From: an uncultured Collinsella sp.
Lineage (GTDB): Bacteria; Actinomycetota; Coriobacteriia; Coriobacteriales; Coriobacteriaceae
DNA length: 64,000 nt
Assembly (NCBI GenBank): GCA_958450865.1
Contig: CAUDNY010000001.1
Coordinates: 372,001-436,000, forward strand
Direction of reading: 5' to 3'
Under the pieces are notes generated by a model. The model had not been told where the DNA came from, made no database searches, and worked only from the letters and a program-made list of their open reading frames with translations. The translations under genes and the position numbers were made by a program. Of the stretch, positions 1-8,742 are shown piece after piece. Within the stretch, counting starts at the first letter, position 1; each line of letters begins with the position of its first letter.

Positions 1-495
1 CCGCGCGCGCAGTGGGTCGGCCAGGCCATCGGCGGCATCGTGGGCGCCCTGGTCGCTGCCGCCGTCATGGTCGCGCTCGTCACCGCCTATGGTCCGGACG
101 CCTTTGGTCCCGACAAGAGCTTCGTTGCCGCACAGGCAAGTGTGGTCGCCACCATGGTCTCGGGCATCCCGAGCGTGCCGTGGTTCGCAGGCGGCTTTAT
201 CGCCGGTATCGTCATGTACTGGCTCGGCATTCCGGCCATGATGATCGGCCTGGGCGTGTACCTGCCGTTCTACATGTCGCTCACGGCCTTCTTGGGCTCC
301 TGCGTCAAGCTCGCCTACGACAAGTGGGCCGCACACCGTGACGCCGCCGCCGGCCTTTCGGACGAGGAGAAGGCCACCAAGGACGCCGCCTTCCAGGAGC
401 AGGGTCTGGTTGTCGCCAGCGGTCTGCTGGGCGGCGAGTCCATCGTCGGCGTTATCCTGGCGTTTGTCTCTGTTGGTGTGAGCCTGCTGGGCTAA
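1..495 (+). CDS. OPT-family oligopeptide transporter, C-terminal end (gene starts before the window)
   Basis: This is the last 164 codons of a membrane protein whose start lies outside the window; the frame is open from base 1. What is visible is several Gly/Ala/Val-rich hydrophobic segments, a short hydrophilic loop around DKWAAHRDAAAGLSDEEKAT, and a final hydrophobic helix ending in SVGVSLLG. The run PWFAGGFIAGIVMYWLGI followed by MMIGLGVYLPFYMS is typical of the C-terminal transmembrane repeat of OPT-family (oligopeptide/metal-chelate) transporters. These move short peptides or chelated metals into the cytoplasm. The substrate cannot be told from this fragment. A strong intrinsic terminator follows 63 bases after the stop, so it is the last gene of its transcript. 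Confidence 0.8.
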   Translation, partial: PRAQWVGQAIGGIVGALVAAAVMVALVTAYGPDAFGPDKSFVAAQASVVATMVSGIPSVPWFAGGFIAGIVMYWLGIPAMMIGLGVYLPFYMSLTAFLGSCVKLAYDKWAAHRDAAAGLSDEEKATKDAAFQEQGLVVASGLLGGESIVGVILAFVSVGVSLLG

Positions 496-558
496 GTCGA
501 GCGGCTGTTCACTCGCAACCAGGCAACAGCCCGGTCGCAATCATATTGCCTACGGCTT

Positions 559-599
559 GCCCGGTCGGTAGCTTTTGTGGCTACCGACCGGGCTTTTTT
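559..599 (+). terminator. Intrinsic terminator after the OPT transporter
   Basis: A perfect 14-bp stem (GCCCGGTCGGTAGC with its complement), a 7-base loop and a TTTTTT run directly after the stem. It reads in the direction of the upstream OPT gene. Confidence 0.92.
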
Positions 600-611
600 G
601 ATATCGATACA

Positions 612-652
612 GAGAAAGGCCGACGCGCTGCGTATCACAGCACGCCGGCCTT
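612..652 (-). terminator. Intrinsic terminator after the coiled-coil surface protein
   Basis: On the minus strand, an imperfect stem AAGGCCGGCGTGC / GCGCGTCGGCCTT is followed by TTTCTCT. It lies about 70 bases past the stop of the surface-protein gene and is back to back with the OPT terminator. Confidence 0.65.
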
Positions 653-719
653 ATCGGTTGAGTCATCGAGTCAGTCTCGCAATTAACCGCAGCTCGTTGC
701 GAAACCAGTACTCAAAATA

Positions 720-3700
720 CTACATCTGCTTGCGGCGACGATCGCCCAGCGTTACGCCCGTGGCCACGAGCGTCACACCGCCGATGACGAAAACCTCGCC
801 CGCAAGCGCGGAGTTGTCACCCGTCTGGGCGAGCGCACCGTCCGCGGCCTGCTTCTTGGCAGCGGGGGCCTTTGCGGCTGCCTGGGTAACCTGGGGCTTA
901 GCCTGCGGCTCGGCCTTGGGATGATACTTGTCGTACTCGGTCTGTGCAGCTGCCAGGGCATCCTTGGCGTCGTTAAGCCCTGCCAGCGCGGCGGCATAGG
1001 CGTCGTTGGCATCGGACAGCTTGGCATCGGCGTCGGCCTCGGCCTGCTTCAGACCCTTCTCGGCGTCGACGGCGGCCTTATAGCGAGCATAGGCAGCATC
1101 GAGCTTGGGTAGCTGATTTTGCGCCGTCCAGCCCGCGTTGAATACCGTTACGCCAGCGGCAAGGGAAGCCTCGTGGTCGACGTGCTCAAGATCGGCCTGA
1201 AGGGCCTGATCAGCCTCAAGCTCGGTCTGGGCATCGGCGATGGCCTGCTCGGCGTCCACGACTGCCTGGTTAGCGGCATCGAGCTGTTTTTTGGCATCGG
1301 CGACGCCGGTACCGGCGGCATCATAGGCTGCGTTGGCGTCGTCGAGCGCCTTCTGAGCAGCGGCGTAGGGCTCGAAGGCCTTGTTTGCGGTGGCCAGAGC
1401 CGCCTTAGCAGACTTGACCTCCTGCTGTGCGGCGGCAAGCGCCTGCTCCTTGTTGGTGACCTCCTGCTGCGCGTTCGAGAGGGCCGTTGCCGCGGCCGTC
1501 GCTACGGCCTCGGCATCGTTAACGCCAGCCTGGGCGACATCGTCGGCCGCCTTAGCCTTGCCATACGCCTCGTTAGCCTGATCGAACTCTGTCCTAGCGG
1601 CATCGAGCTTGGCGGTAAGGTCCTTGACCGAAGCGGTAGCGTCGCCATATGCCTTGTTGGCCTTATCGGACTTTGCCTTGGCGGCCTCGTAGCCGCTCTG
1701 AGCATTCAGTTTACGAGTCGAAGCCTTAGAGGCGTTCGTCTGGCATTCGGTAAGCTTGGAGTTGGCGTCGGCAAGCGTAGCCTGCGCAGTGGCAGCCACG
1801 GCCTTAGCAGTATTGAGGTTCTGCTGGAGAGCGTCGATGTCAATACCAGAAGCATCGAGTTTGCTCTTAGCGGCGTCGTAGGTGCCCTTGGCGGTTGTGG
1901 TGGCAGCCCGTGCATTCTCATACTCGCCCTTGGCGGTATTCATCGCATTATCAGCCGCCTTATAGTCCTCGTATGCACTGCTGGATTCATTCACCTTAAC
2001 CCAATAAGTATCCCTCTTTGCTCCAAAGTCCTTCTGAGCTTTTGTAAGCTTGCTTTCAAGTTGCGCCAGCTGATTCTTTTGCTCTTGCGTTACATCGGCA
2101 CCATATGCAGAGTCGATATAATCGTTCACGAGTTTCTTGAAATCCGCGACGGAGAAATCGCAGTCAGACGAGTCAAAGGAAAAATCGTTGATCACGCAGG
2201 CGCCGACGTTGTCTCCCTTTCCATTGCCAACACCAAATCCCATCGCAACATAATCCGGATGGATAATATTCAAGTAATGGCCAACCTGACTATAAAAACT
2301 GGGGTCGCTCATATACAGCAAGTACGCATGTGTTTTGTACTGCTCATACGACGGGTCCGACGCAACTTTTTCGTCCCAAACCCGCTTCTCTTCTGTGTAC
2401 CAGCCGGTATAGGGGTCGCCAAGCGTGTCAATCGTCTCTCCACCCGTATAGGCATAGTCCAGTGTCGACGATAAATTCTCCGCATTTGAATAGTGCTGGG
2501 CGTGAAGACCTGTGTGCGCTGAGTAGTTTACCTGCAGCACTGCCGCCGCCGTCTGCTTCAGGCTCACAGATAGCTCGCCAAGCCCGTTGGCTTTCCTAAT
2601 ATTGTTCAACGTATCCATATACGTCAGCGCATTCTTTAGTTGTTCGAATGAAAATGAAGACGTATTGTGCGTTCCATCGTTGTCGACATATTGATCAAAC
2701 CAATCAGCCTTGTTGATGCCGGCGGCGGCGTTACCGCTCAGCCAAGCCGATGCAATGCGCGCATTTGCGCGCTGCGCATCGGTATAGGACGAGTCATTCG
2801 CGATGGAGTCCATTAAACCAATCACGCCCTGCTTGGCTTTTTCCTGGTCGACCGTCATGGTCGATTTCAATGCATCAATCTGTCCTTCGAGATCGCCAAG
2901 CAGCTGATTAGCCTCGCCGAGTTCCTTCTCGGCCACATCCTCCGCCTCGTATGCCGCCTTGCATTCAGTGTATTTGTCGTCCCTATCCTTTACGGCCTGA
3001 TCGTAGGCAGCTTTCTTGTCCGCCTCGGTCTGCTGGGCCTGCTCGTAAGCAGCCTTGGCGGTGTTGTATTCGCTGGTCAGATCACCGAGTTTGCCGTTGG
3101 CTTCGTCGAATGCAGTCTGCGCAGACGACACGGCAGCGTTGGCGGCACTGGCCTTCTCCTGCGCAACAGTGGCAGCAGCCTGGGCTGTCTGCAGATTCGT
3201 CTGAGCGGTCGTATCGGCAGTCGTCGCAGCATCGAGTTCCGTTTGCGCGGCCTTGAGCTCACCAGCGGCGGCGACCTTGGCTGCCTCGAGCGCGTTCAGG
3301 TCGACGCCCGTGCCCGAAGTGGCGGCATCGAGCGCTTTCTGGGCGTCGTTCAGCTTATCCTGAGCGTTGTCACGCGCGGTGGTCGCAGCGGTAAGGGCAT
3401 TGGCAGTCTCCTGCTTCTTGTCCTGGGCAGTCGTCACAGCCGCCTCAGCGTCAGTCTTGGCCTGCTCGGCCTTAGCAGCGGCGGTCCTAGCTGCCGCAAG
3501 CTCACCCTCGGCCTTCTTCACATCGGCATTCGCCGCATTGAGCTTGGCCTGCGCGTCCTCGACGGCCTTCTTGGCGGCCTCGTACTTATCCATATCCATG
3601 GCATCGAGCTTGTCCTGGGCATCCTTGAGCGTCTTCTCGGCCTCGCTCTGCTTCGCCTTGGCATCCGCAAGCGCCTGGGTCTTGTCCTCAACGCTCTTCT

Positions 3701-4211
3701 TGGCCTGGTCGAGTTGGCCGTTCAGGTCGCCCAGCTTCTTCTGCTGCTGCTCGGCCTTGTCGACGGCCGCCTTAAGCTCGTCGATCTTCTCCCGGAGCGC
3801 GGCGACCTCCGCTGCGTTCTGCTCGGTCGCGTTATCGGTCACGGCCTGTGAAGCCTGGTCTTTTTGCTGCTGAGTCTGCTTTTTCGCCTGACCCGCGGCA
3901 TCGGCCTTCTTTTGAGCCGCATCGTAGGCCGCCTTGGCAGCCTCGAACTGCTTTGCCGACTCCTCGGCCAGCTGCGCCGCAGTCTTCGCGACTGCCTGGT
4001 TACCGGCAACGACGGTACTCTCGATGGGGCTTTCGCCCTTTGCGGCATCGGTGGTATCACCAGCCGGCGCGGCGATTGCCGCCAGCGGCGACATGAGCGG
4101 CTGAGCGATGAGGCCTGCCGTCAAAACAGTTGCGACGGCGCGGTTAGCGACACCCCTCACGTTGACGGTCTTGGCCGGAGACGAAAGATGTTTTGGACTG
4201 TACTTTGCCAT
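720..4211 (-). CDS. Cell-wall-anchored coiled-coil protein with a central CAP (SCP/PR-1) domain
   Basis: A secreted surface protein of 1163 residues. The start MAKYSPKHL was chosen over an upstream in-frame ATG because AAGGGAG precedes it. Residues 1-45 look like a signal peptide ending near IAAPAGD. Residues about 60-490 and 700-1120 are Ala/Lys/Asp/Glu-rich heptad-like coiled coil with many near-repeats of the type AAKAAYDAAQKKADAA. Between them, roughly 500-700, is a globular CAP domain (HTGLHAQHYSNAENLSS, VGHYLNIIHPDY, MGFGVG). The C-terminus has LAQTGD, a hydrophobic helix and a basic tail RRRKQM, a sorting-signal layout with Ala in place of Pro in LPXTG. CAP proteins are found in adhesins and secreted factors; the exact role here is unknown. 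The CAP-coding part looks AT-richer than its flanks, suggesting a mosaic origin. Confidence 0.82.
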   Translation of the reverse strand: MAKYSPKHLSSPAKTVNVRGVANRAVATVLTAGLIAQPLMSPLAAIAAPAGDTTDAAKGESPIESTVVAGNQAVAKTAAQLAEESAKQFEAAKAAYDAAQKKADAAGQAKKQTQQQKDQASQAVTDNATEQNAAEVAALREKIDELKAAVDKAEQQQKKLGDLNGQLDQAKKSVEDKTQALADAKAKQSEAEKTLKDAQDKLDAMDMDKYEAAKKAVEDAQAKLNAANADVKKAEGELAAARTAAAKAEQAKTDAEAAVTTAQDKKQETANALTAATTARDNAQDKLNDAQKALDAATSGTGVDLNALEAAKVAAAGELKAAQTELDAATTADTTAQTNLQTAQAAATVAQEKASAANAAVSSAQTAFDEANGKLGDLTSEYNTAKAAYEQAQQTEADKKAAYDQAVKDRDDKYTECKAAYEAEDVAEKELGEANQLLGDLEGQIDALKSTMTVDQEKAKQGVIGLMDSIANDSSYTDAQRANARIASAWLSGNAAAGINKADWFDQYVDNDGTHNTSSFSFEQLKNALTYMDTLNNIRKANGLGELSVSLKQTAAAVLQVNYSAHTGLHAQHYSNAENLSSTLDYAYTGGETIDTLGDPYTGWYTEEKRVWDEKVASDPSYEQYKTHAYLLYMSDPSFYSQVGHYLNIIHPDYVAMGFGVGNGKGDNVGACVINDFSFDSSDCDFSVADFKKLVNDYIDSAYGADVTQEQKNQLAQLESKLTKAQKDFGAKRDTYWVKVNESSSAYEDYKAADNAMNTAKGEYENARAATTTAKGTYDAAKSKLDASGIDIDALQQNLNTAKAVAATAQATLADANSKLTECQTNASKASTRKLNAQSGYEAAKAKSDKANKAYGDATASVKDLTAKLDAARTEFDQANEAYGKAKAADDVAQAGVNDAEAVATAAATALSNAQQEVTNKEQALAAAQQEVKSAKAALATANKAFEPYAAAQKALDDANAAYDAAGTGVADAKKQLDAANQAVVDAEQAIADAQTELEADQALQADLEHVDHEASLAAGVTVFNAGWTAQNQLPKLDAAYARYKAAVDAEKGLKQAEADADAKLSDANDAYAAALAGLNDAKDALAAAQTEYDKYHPKAEPQAKPQVTQAAAKAPAAKKQAADGALAQTGDNSALAGEVFVIGGVTLVATGVTLGDRRRKQM

Positions 4212-4276
4212 GTTGTACTCCCTTCGACACAGCGCTATCTGCGTTACCGCGAGTCTAGGGCCACATTTCCCGGTCT

Positions 4277-4290
4277 TTGTTGCGCAACAA
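4277..4290. promoter_or_regulatory. 14-bp perfect palindrome in the surface-protein upstream region
   Basis: TTGTTGCGCAACAA is a perfect palindrome about 65 bases upstream of the surface-protein start, in the divergent 288-bp gap shared with the DUF389 gene. Its size and position suit an operator for a dimeric regulator. No regulator can be named, and chance is possible. Confidence 0.3.
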
Positions 4291-4499
4291 TGCGGCAAAG
4301 CGGGCAAGTCGGTTGTTCAACAGCTTTCGACACAGTTCCGTCACATATGCAGTTGAGATTGATTCATTTTGCGAGGCGTTGCTAAATGCAGGCAAAGCCG
4401 TCTGGACGCCCCATCCCGCGTCCCGAAATCCGTTCCACTTGCCACGGTGTAGAGTAATAGCAGCAAGCGCAACGCGGCCCGTGTTAGAACGAGGTGGAC

Positions 4500-5639
4500 A
4501 TGGAACTCGATAAACAACAGATCAAGCGGCTGCGCGAGCGCCATCATCGGCGCCACGGCATCCGCCCTGCCCATAGCGAGGCGGCTGAGCAGGCAAGTCG
4601 CTTTTTGAAGCAGGCATTCAACATTCGCGAGGGCCGTGCGCCCTATCACGTGATTCGCAAACGCTTTGTAAACGGGGCGCGCCTGACTGGCTCGCACTTA
4701 TGCATCCTGATCATTGCCATGTTAATCGCGAGCATCGGCCTCGATATCGACTCGGACATCGCCATTGTAGGTGCCATGCTCATCTGCCCGCTCATGGGCT
4801 CGGTCCTTGCCATGGCATACGGCATTGCCACGCTCGACCGCGAGATTACCCTCGAGGCCGTCGCGGGCTTGGCTCTACAGATGGCCTTTTGCCTGGTCAC
4901 GTCCACGCTGTATTTTAAGCTCTCGCCCCTTGGCACCACCACGGCCGCCATCATCGACAATTCGACACCGACTGTGTGGGACCTTGCCGTCGCGCTCGCG
5001 GGCGGCTTTGCGGGCGGCCTGGGCAACTCGCGCGATCAGGAACCTGCCACGCTCATCGCCGGCGTGGCCGTGGCGACCGCGCTCATGCCGCCCCTGTGCG
5101 CGGCGGGCTATGGCATCGCCATCGCAAGCGGGCCACTGTTTCTCTCGGCGCTTTATGAGTTTGGCATCAACGTCGTCTTTATCGCGCTGGCGGCCGAAGC
5201 CGTATTGCTTCTTTTACGTGTACCGCTCAAGCGTGACCTCAACGGCGACGGCATTGTGACCGCCGAGGAAAACGCCGAGGTCGATGAGCTGTCACACAAG
5301 GTGCGCCGCCGCATCATCGTGGGTACGGTGATCTTTGCCATCCCCTGCATCGTTATGACCGCGGGATCCATTGGCTCGGCGCAGGCCGGCGTGCAGGACG
5401 GCTATGGCGTCACCGAGACCACGCGCGAGCTTGCGGCGGTGCTGCCAGGCTTTAAGGATTACGCCGTCGCCGTCGAGACCTCGGCCACCGAAGGCGACGA
5501 GGAGGGCATCGTCGAGCGCGAGATTGTCGCCCATGTGACGACAAGCGAGGCGCTCGGGGCGCACGACCGTCACGTCGCCCGCAAGCTCATCGACCTCAAT
5601 GTACCCGAGCTCGATCGCGTGGAGTTCGATGTGAAATGA
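4500..5639 (+). CDS. DUF389 family membrane protein
   Basis: A 379-residue integral membrane protein of the DUF389 (TIGR00341-like) family, whose function is not established. The family core is visible as SIGLDIDSDIAIVGAMLICP, then LMGSVLAMAYGIATLD, and later LIAGVAVATALMPPLCAAGY, with about six or seven hydrophobic segments between residues 60 and 290. An acidic hydrophilic part (NGDGIVTAEENAEVDE) interrupts the membrane region, and the C-terminal 80 residues are soluble. ATG at 4500 is preferred because GAGG lies 5 bases upstream; an in-frame GTG at 4494 is an alternative. It ends 12 bases before the converging arylsulfotransferase gene, with no terminator recognisable in between. Confidence 0.85.
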   Translation: MELDKQQIKRLRERHHRRHGIRPAHSEAAEQASRFLKQAFNIREGRAPYHVIRKRFVNGARLTGSHLCILIIAMLIASIGLDIDSDIAIVGAMLICPLMGSVLAMAYGIATLDREITLEAVAGLALQMAFCLVTSTLYFKLSPLGTTTAAIIDNSTPTVWDLAVALAGGFAGGLGNSRDQEPATLIAGVAVATALMPPLCAAGYGIAIASGPLFLSALYEFGINVVFIALAAEAVLLLLRVPLKRDLNGDGIVTAEENAEVDELSHKVRRRIIVGTVIFAIPCIVMTAGSIGSAQAGVQDGYGVTETTRELAAVLPGFKDYAVAVETSATEGDEEGIVEREIVAHVTTSEALGAHDRHVARKLIDLNVPELDRVEFDVK

Positions 5640-5651
5640 TGCGGGGCGGCC

Positions 5652-7388
5652 CTATAGCTCGTACTTGTACACGCGGTAGATGTACTTCTCGGCTTTCATC
5701 TCGTAGGTGGCGATGGGCAGTCCGTAGCGGTCGTACTCGATAAAGGTCTTGGCCATGCCCGATGCCACGAGTATGCTGCTCAAATTCCCGACGCGCTGCG
5801 CGCTGCTGACGTAGCCTGAAAACGGTACTGCGATCTGGTCCACAAGCTCGTAGGTGTGCGCCGTCTCGTCCACTGTAAAGATGCGACTAAACGAATGCGT
5901 ACCCTTGTTGTAATCGGTCACCACCGCGGCGCCCAGCTGGCCCCAGTCGAACTTGGGATAGCTTTCGGCCGCACCAAAGTTGTTGTCGTACAGCAGCACT
6001 TGGTAGCAACCGGTCGTTGCCGTGTCAGAACTCGGCAGATACGTTACGCTGTGCTGGCCTGCGTTGAGCGAAAAATCGCCCTGGGCTTGCAGCAGTTTGT
6101 CCTCAAAGCCCGAACCGGCCCAGAAATCGGGCGAGCCCATAAGCCAATCGACCGTGGGTGTGCCGTAGATATCGGCGAGCTTGATGACCGTCGAGGTCTC
6201 GCGCGAGCTGAGCAGGACGGTACCGCCGCCGAGCCACTGGATCGTGTTGACATGAATCCAATCCAGGTCGCCGTCCGAGGCAACCTTGGCGCTCGCCTTG
6301 AGGTCGGGAAATATGTCGCCCAGGTCTACAACGAGAGAGACATTGCCGGTGGTCACGTCGATTTTGATGATGAGATCCTCGACGTTAGTGCGCTCGCCTT
6401 TGTCTTTGGCCGCTGCGCGATCGACGTCCAAGTCGGCCTCGGAGCCGGCGTGGCTCGCCAGCACCAGCAGGTTGCCGTCGTCGTCGAAGGCGTAGTCGTG
6501 GTGCAGCTCGTAGTTGCCGGTGCTCCAGACATTCACCACCTGGCCGATGGCGTTGATCTGGGCCATCTTGGTCGTCGAGACGCTCATGATCATGCTGCCA
6601 TCACCCGGGAACAGCAGGCGATGGCTGCGGTAGCCGATGATCGGCACCTCGCCGCGAATCTGACCCGCGTTGTCGTAGAGATACATAAAGTCGAGCTTGG
6701 ACGAGTCGTTGCCCAAGATGGTAAAGAGGCCATCGGCGAGCGGCGTGTTGGATTCCCCCGCCGTGACGGTGAGGTATTTCTCCTCCTCACCCTTGAGCGC
6801 CGACGTCTTGACGGTGAACGTCGAAGTGCGGCTGGTGCCATCTTGTGCCGCGCAGGTGAGAGTCACCGTGTTTTTGTGGTTGGGAATGAGGCCGATGACC
6901 TTGAACTCGTGCTCCGTGGCTGGCGTGTCGCCACCGTGGGGCGTGCGGAAAAAGGCGGCGACTTTGGGGGAATCAGCGAATTTCTTACGGCCGGCGACCT
7001 CGTAAGTGACGACTACGGGATCTGTCGTTGCAAAACGCACGTAGCAACTCAGGGTGTCGGTACCAAAGGGATCGGTTTTGACAAACGGGGCAGTTTCGTC
7101 GTAGTCGCCTGCAGCGTACTCGGCATCGAGCTGTTTTTTGATGGCAGCCTGTTTCTCGACGTCGTAGGTCGCGACGATCTGATTGTAGATCTTCTTTTGC
7201 TCGTCAGTGAGTCCGTCGTCCGCGTTAGACATATCGTTCGCATCGGCTCCGGCAGCAGAGCAGCCTGCAAGTCCCGCGTTCGTCAGCGCCAACGTGCCCG
7301 CCGCCATGCCCGCAAGGGTAGCACGACGCGTGAGCGGCCAGCCGCCTTCGTTACTCGATCCCATGTCGTCACCATCGAAGAATTCCAT
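5652..7388 (-). CDS. Arylsulfotransferase (ASST) family Tat lipoprotein
   Basis: A 578-residue exported enzyme. The N-terminus has a twin-arginine motif (LTRRATLAG, Arg21-Arg22), a hydrophobic run and a lipobox LAGC with Cys43, so it should be exported folded by Tat and lipid-anchored outside the membrane. The body resembles bacterial arylsulfate sulfotransferases: an N-terminal beta domain, then a propeller with ELHHDYAFDDDGNLLVLASH, NTIQWLGGGTVLLSSRETST and a late NAGQHSVTYL segment; the paired His, the SSR and the QHS fit family active-site positions. These enzymes move sulfate from one phenolic sulfate ester to another phenol without PAPS. The start MEFFDG was taken because AAGGAAG precedes it; an ATG six codons upstream has no ribosome site. 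Confidence 0.8.
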   Translation of the reverse strand: MEFFDGDDMGSSNEGGWPLTRRATLAGMAAGTLALTNAGLAGCSAAGADANDMSNADDGLTDEQKKIYNQIVATYDVEKQAAIKKQLDAEYAAGDYDETAPFVKTDPFGTDTLSCYVRFATTDPVVVTYEVAGRKKFADSPKVAAFFRTPHGGDTPATEHEFKVIGLIPNHKNTVTLTCAAQDGTSRTSTFTVKTSALKGEEEKYLTVTAGESNTPLADGLFTILGNDSSKLDFMYLYDNAGQIRGEVPIIGYRSHRLLFPGDGSMIMSVSTTKMAQINAIGQVVNVWSTGNYELHHDYAFDDDGNLLVLASHAGSEADLDVDRAAAKDKGERTNVEDLIIKIDVTTGNVSLVVDLGDIFPDLKASAKVASDGDLDWIHVNTIQWLGGGTVLLSSRETSTVIKLADIYGTPTVDWLMGSPDFWAGSGFEDKLLQAQGDFSLNAGQHSVTYLPSSDTATTGCYQVLLYDNNFGAAESYPKFDWGQLGAAVVTDYNKGTHSFSRIFTVDETAHTYELVDQIAVPFSGYVSSAQRVGNLSSILVASGMAKTFIEYDRYGLPIATYEMKAEKYIYRVYKYEL

Positions 7389-7518
7389 CGCTGCCGCTTC
7401 CTTCATATTTCAGGGCACTTGCCAAGCTCTGTCCAATTTATGACTCGAAGCTTAACAAACGCCCCTTAAGGATAGCTTAGGCTCGCGGCAGCCGGAGCTG
7501 TTAGCCGCAAGACGCACA

Positions 7519-7558
7519 GGGGACGCAGGAATGCGATGATCCGTTTTCCTCCGTCCCC
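7519..7558 (-). terminator. Hairpin after the hydroxyacyl-CoA dehydrogenase
   Basis: Arms GGGGACGGAGGAA and TTCCTGCGTCCCC (one mismatch) lie 14 bases past the stop of the dehydrogenase, on its strand. There is no clean T-run after the hairpin, so it may be a 3'-end stability element or a dispersed repeat rather than a terminator. Confidence 0.4.
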
Positions 7559-7571
7559 GAGGAATCATTTT

Positions 7572-8531
7572 TTAGTACTTGAAGAAGCCCTCGCCCGAGC
7601 TTTCGCCCAGCTTGCCTTCGTCGAGCATTTTCTTGAGGACGGACGCCATAGCCTTAAAGTTGTAGGGCATCATCATCTTCTTGAGCAGCGGGCTCACCAG
7701 GCCCGGGACCTTCTGATACTGCATAACGATGTTGTAGGCCGTCTGGATGCCCACCGTGTCGAATACGCGGAACGGGCCCTTGGGGGCACCGGTGCCACGC
7801 GTCCACGCGAGGTCGATGCTCTTGGGGTCACTCACGCCCGAGACATACAGGTCGAGGCCCGAGAGCAGCCACGGCACCAGCATGGAATTGAGCAGGTAGC
7901 CGTTCTTTTCCTTGTTGACGAGCAGGGCAAGCATGCGAATATCGTTGGCAAAGTCGACGAGCTCATCGAAATAGCGCTTGTCGGTTTGGTCCTGTGCCAT
8001 GACCTCGGTCATGTTGTTCTTCCAGATGGAGTTGGCAAAGTGTAGCGACAGGTACTTCTCGGGGCGACCAGTGTACTTAGCAAAGGTGCTCGGCAGCAGT
8101 GTGGAGGAGTTCGTCACGATGACGGTCTTTTGCGGCAGAGCCGGGGCGAGCTTCTTGTAGAAGTCGATCTTTGCCTGGGTGTCCTCGGCCATAGACTCGA
8201 TGACCAGGTCGGCGTCGGCCACGGCCTTGGCAAGATCGAGCTCCAGCTTGAGCGTGGAGTAGGCGCGCTCAACGGCAGCGAGCGCCGCCTCCTTGTCGAA
8301 GGGCTTGCCGCTATCGGCGATACCGGAGCACCACTCGCCCGTGCCGTCCGCCATGCCATCGATTGCCGCGATGTACTCCTCGCGCACGTGGTCGATCTTG
8401 GGCTGGGTGCGCCCGATGCTGCCCTCGCTGCGCAGCCAGATTGTCACATCAAAGCCGCAGTAGGCGGCCTGGAAGGCAATCTGGCTTCCCAGCACGCCGC
8501 CGCCGGCAACACAAACGGTCTTGTAGCTCAT
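7572..8531 (-). CDS. 3-hydroxyacyl-CoA (3-hydroxybutyryl-CoA type) dehydrogenase
   Basis: A 319-residue NAD-dependent oxidoreductase. The N-terminus YKTVCVAGGGVLGSQIAFQA is the family's dinucleotide-binding loop (GGGVLG in place of the usual GxGxMG). Later blocks fit the family: ADLVIESMAED, the substrate-site NSSTLLPS and LHFANSIWKNN (the catalytic His is in LHF), and the C-terminal helical domain from about residue 190 with GYLLNSMLVPWL. It should interconvert a 3-hydroxyacyl-CoA and its 3-keto form in the cytoplasm. It lies on the same strand as, and downstream of, the giant activase gene, but a terminator separates them, so it is likely its own transcript. The physiological acyl chain is unknown. 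Confidence 0.82.
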   Translation of the reverse strand: MSYKTVCVAGGGVLGSQIAFQAAYCGFDVTIWLRSEGSIGRTQPKIDHVREEYIAAIDGMADGTGEWCSGIADSGKPFDKEAALAAVERAYSTLKLELDLAKAVADADLVIESMAEDTQAKIDFYKKLAPALPQKTVIVTNSSTLLPSTFAKYTGRPEKYLSLHFANSIWKNNMTEVMAQDQTDKRYFDELVDFANDIRMLALLVNKEKNGYLLNSMLVPWLLSGLDLYVSGVSDPKSIDLAWTRGTGAPKGPFRVFDTVGIQTAYNIVMQYQKVPGLVSPLLKKMMMPYNFKAMASVLKKMLDEGKLGESSGEGFFKY

Positions 8532-8676
8532 AGGAACAGTCCTCTCTTGCGTAATTCCATAGATGTGTATTTATTCAACCGTAAGGATGACGCGCACTGG
8601 GGGTGGGTTCCATAAACGGACGGTAATTTGCGGCGAACGGCTACACTTGTTCATTATCTCAGGGTTCCATGTCCAG

Positions 8677-8714
8677 AAAAAACGGGTGGCAGCCGTGCCG
8701 GCTACCACCCGTTT
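8677..8714 (-). terminator. Intrinsic terminator of the activase gene
   Basis: On the minus strand the stem AAACGGGTGGTAGCC pairs with GGCTGCCACCCGTTT (one G-T pair), 5-base loop, followed by TTTTTTCTGG. It lies about 30 bases past the stop of the large activase gene. Confidence 0.88.
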
Positions 8715-8742
8715 GTCTTATATCCGGCTCGAAGTAGGCCAA

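Noticed and set aside
1119..2474. Plus-strand open frame of 451 codons under the surface protein
   Set aside because: It is an antisense shadow of the Ala-rich coiled-coil gene.
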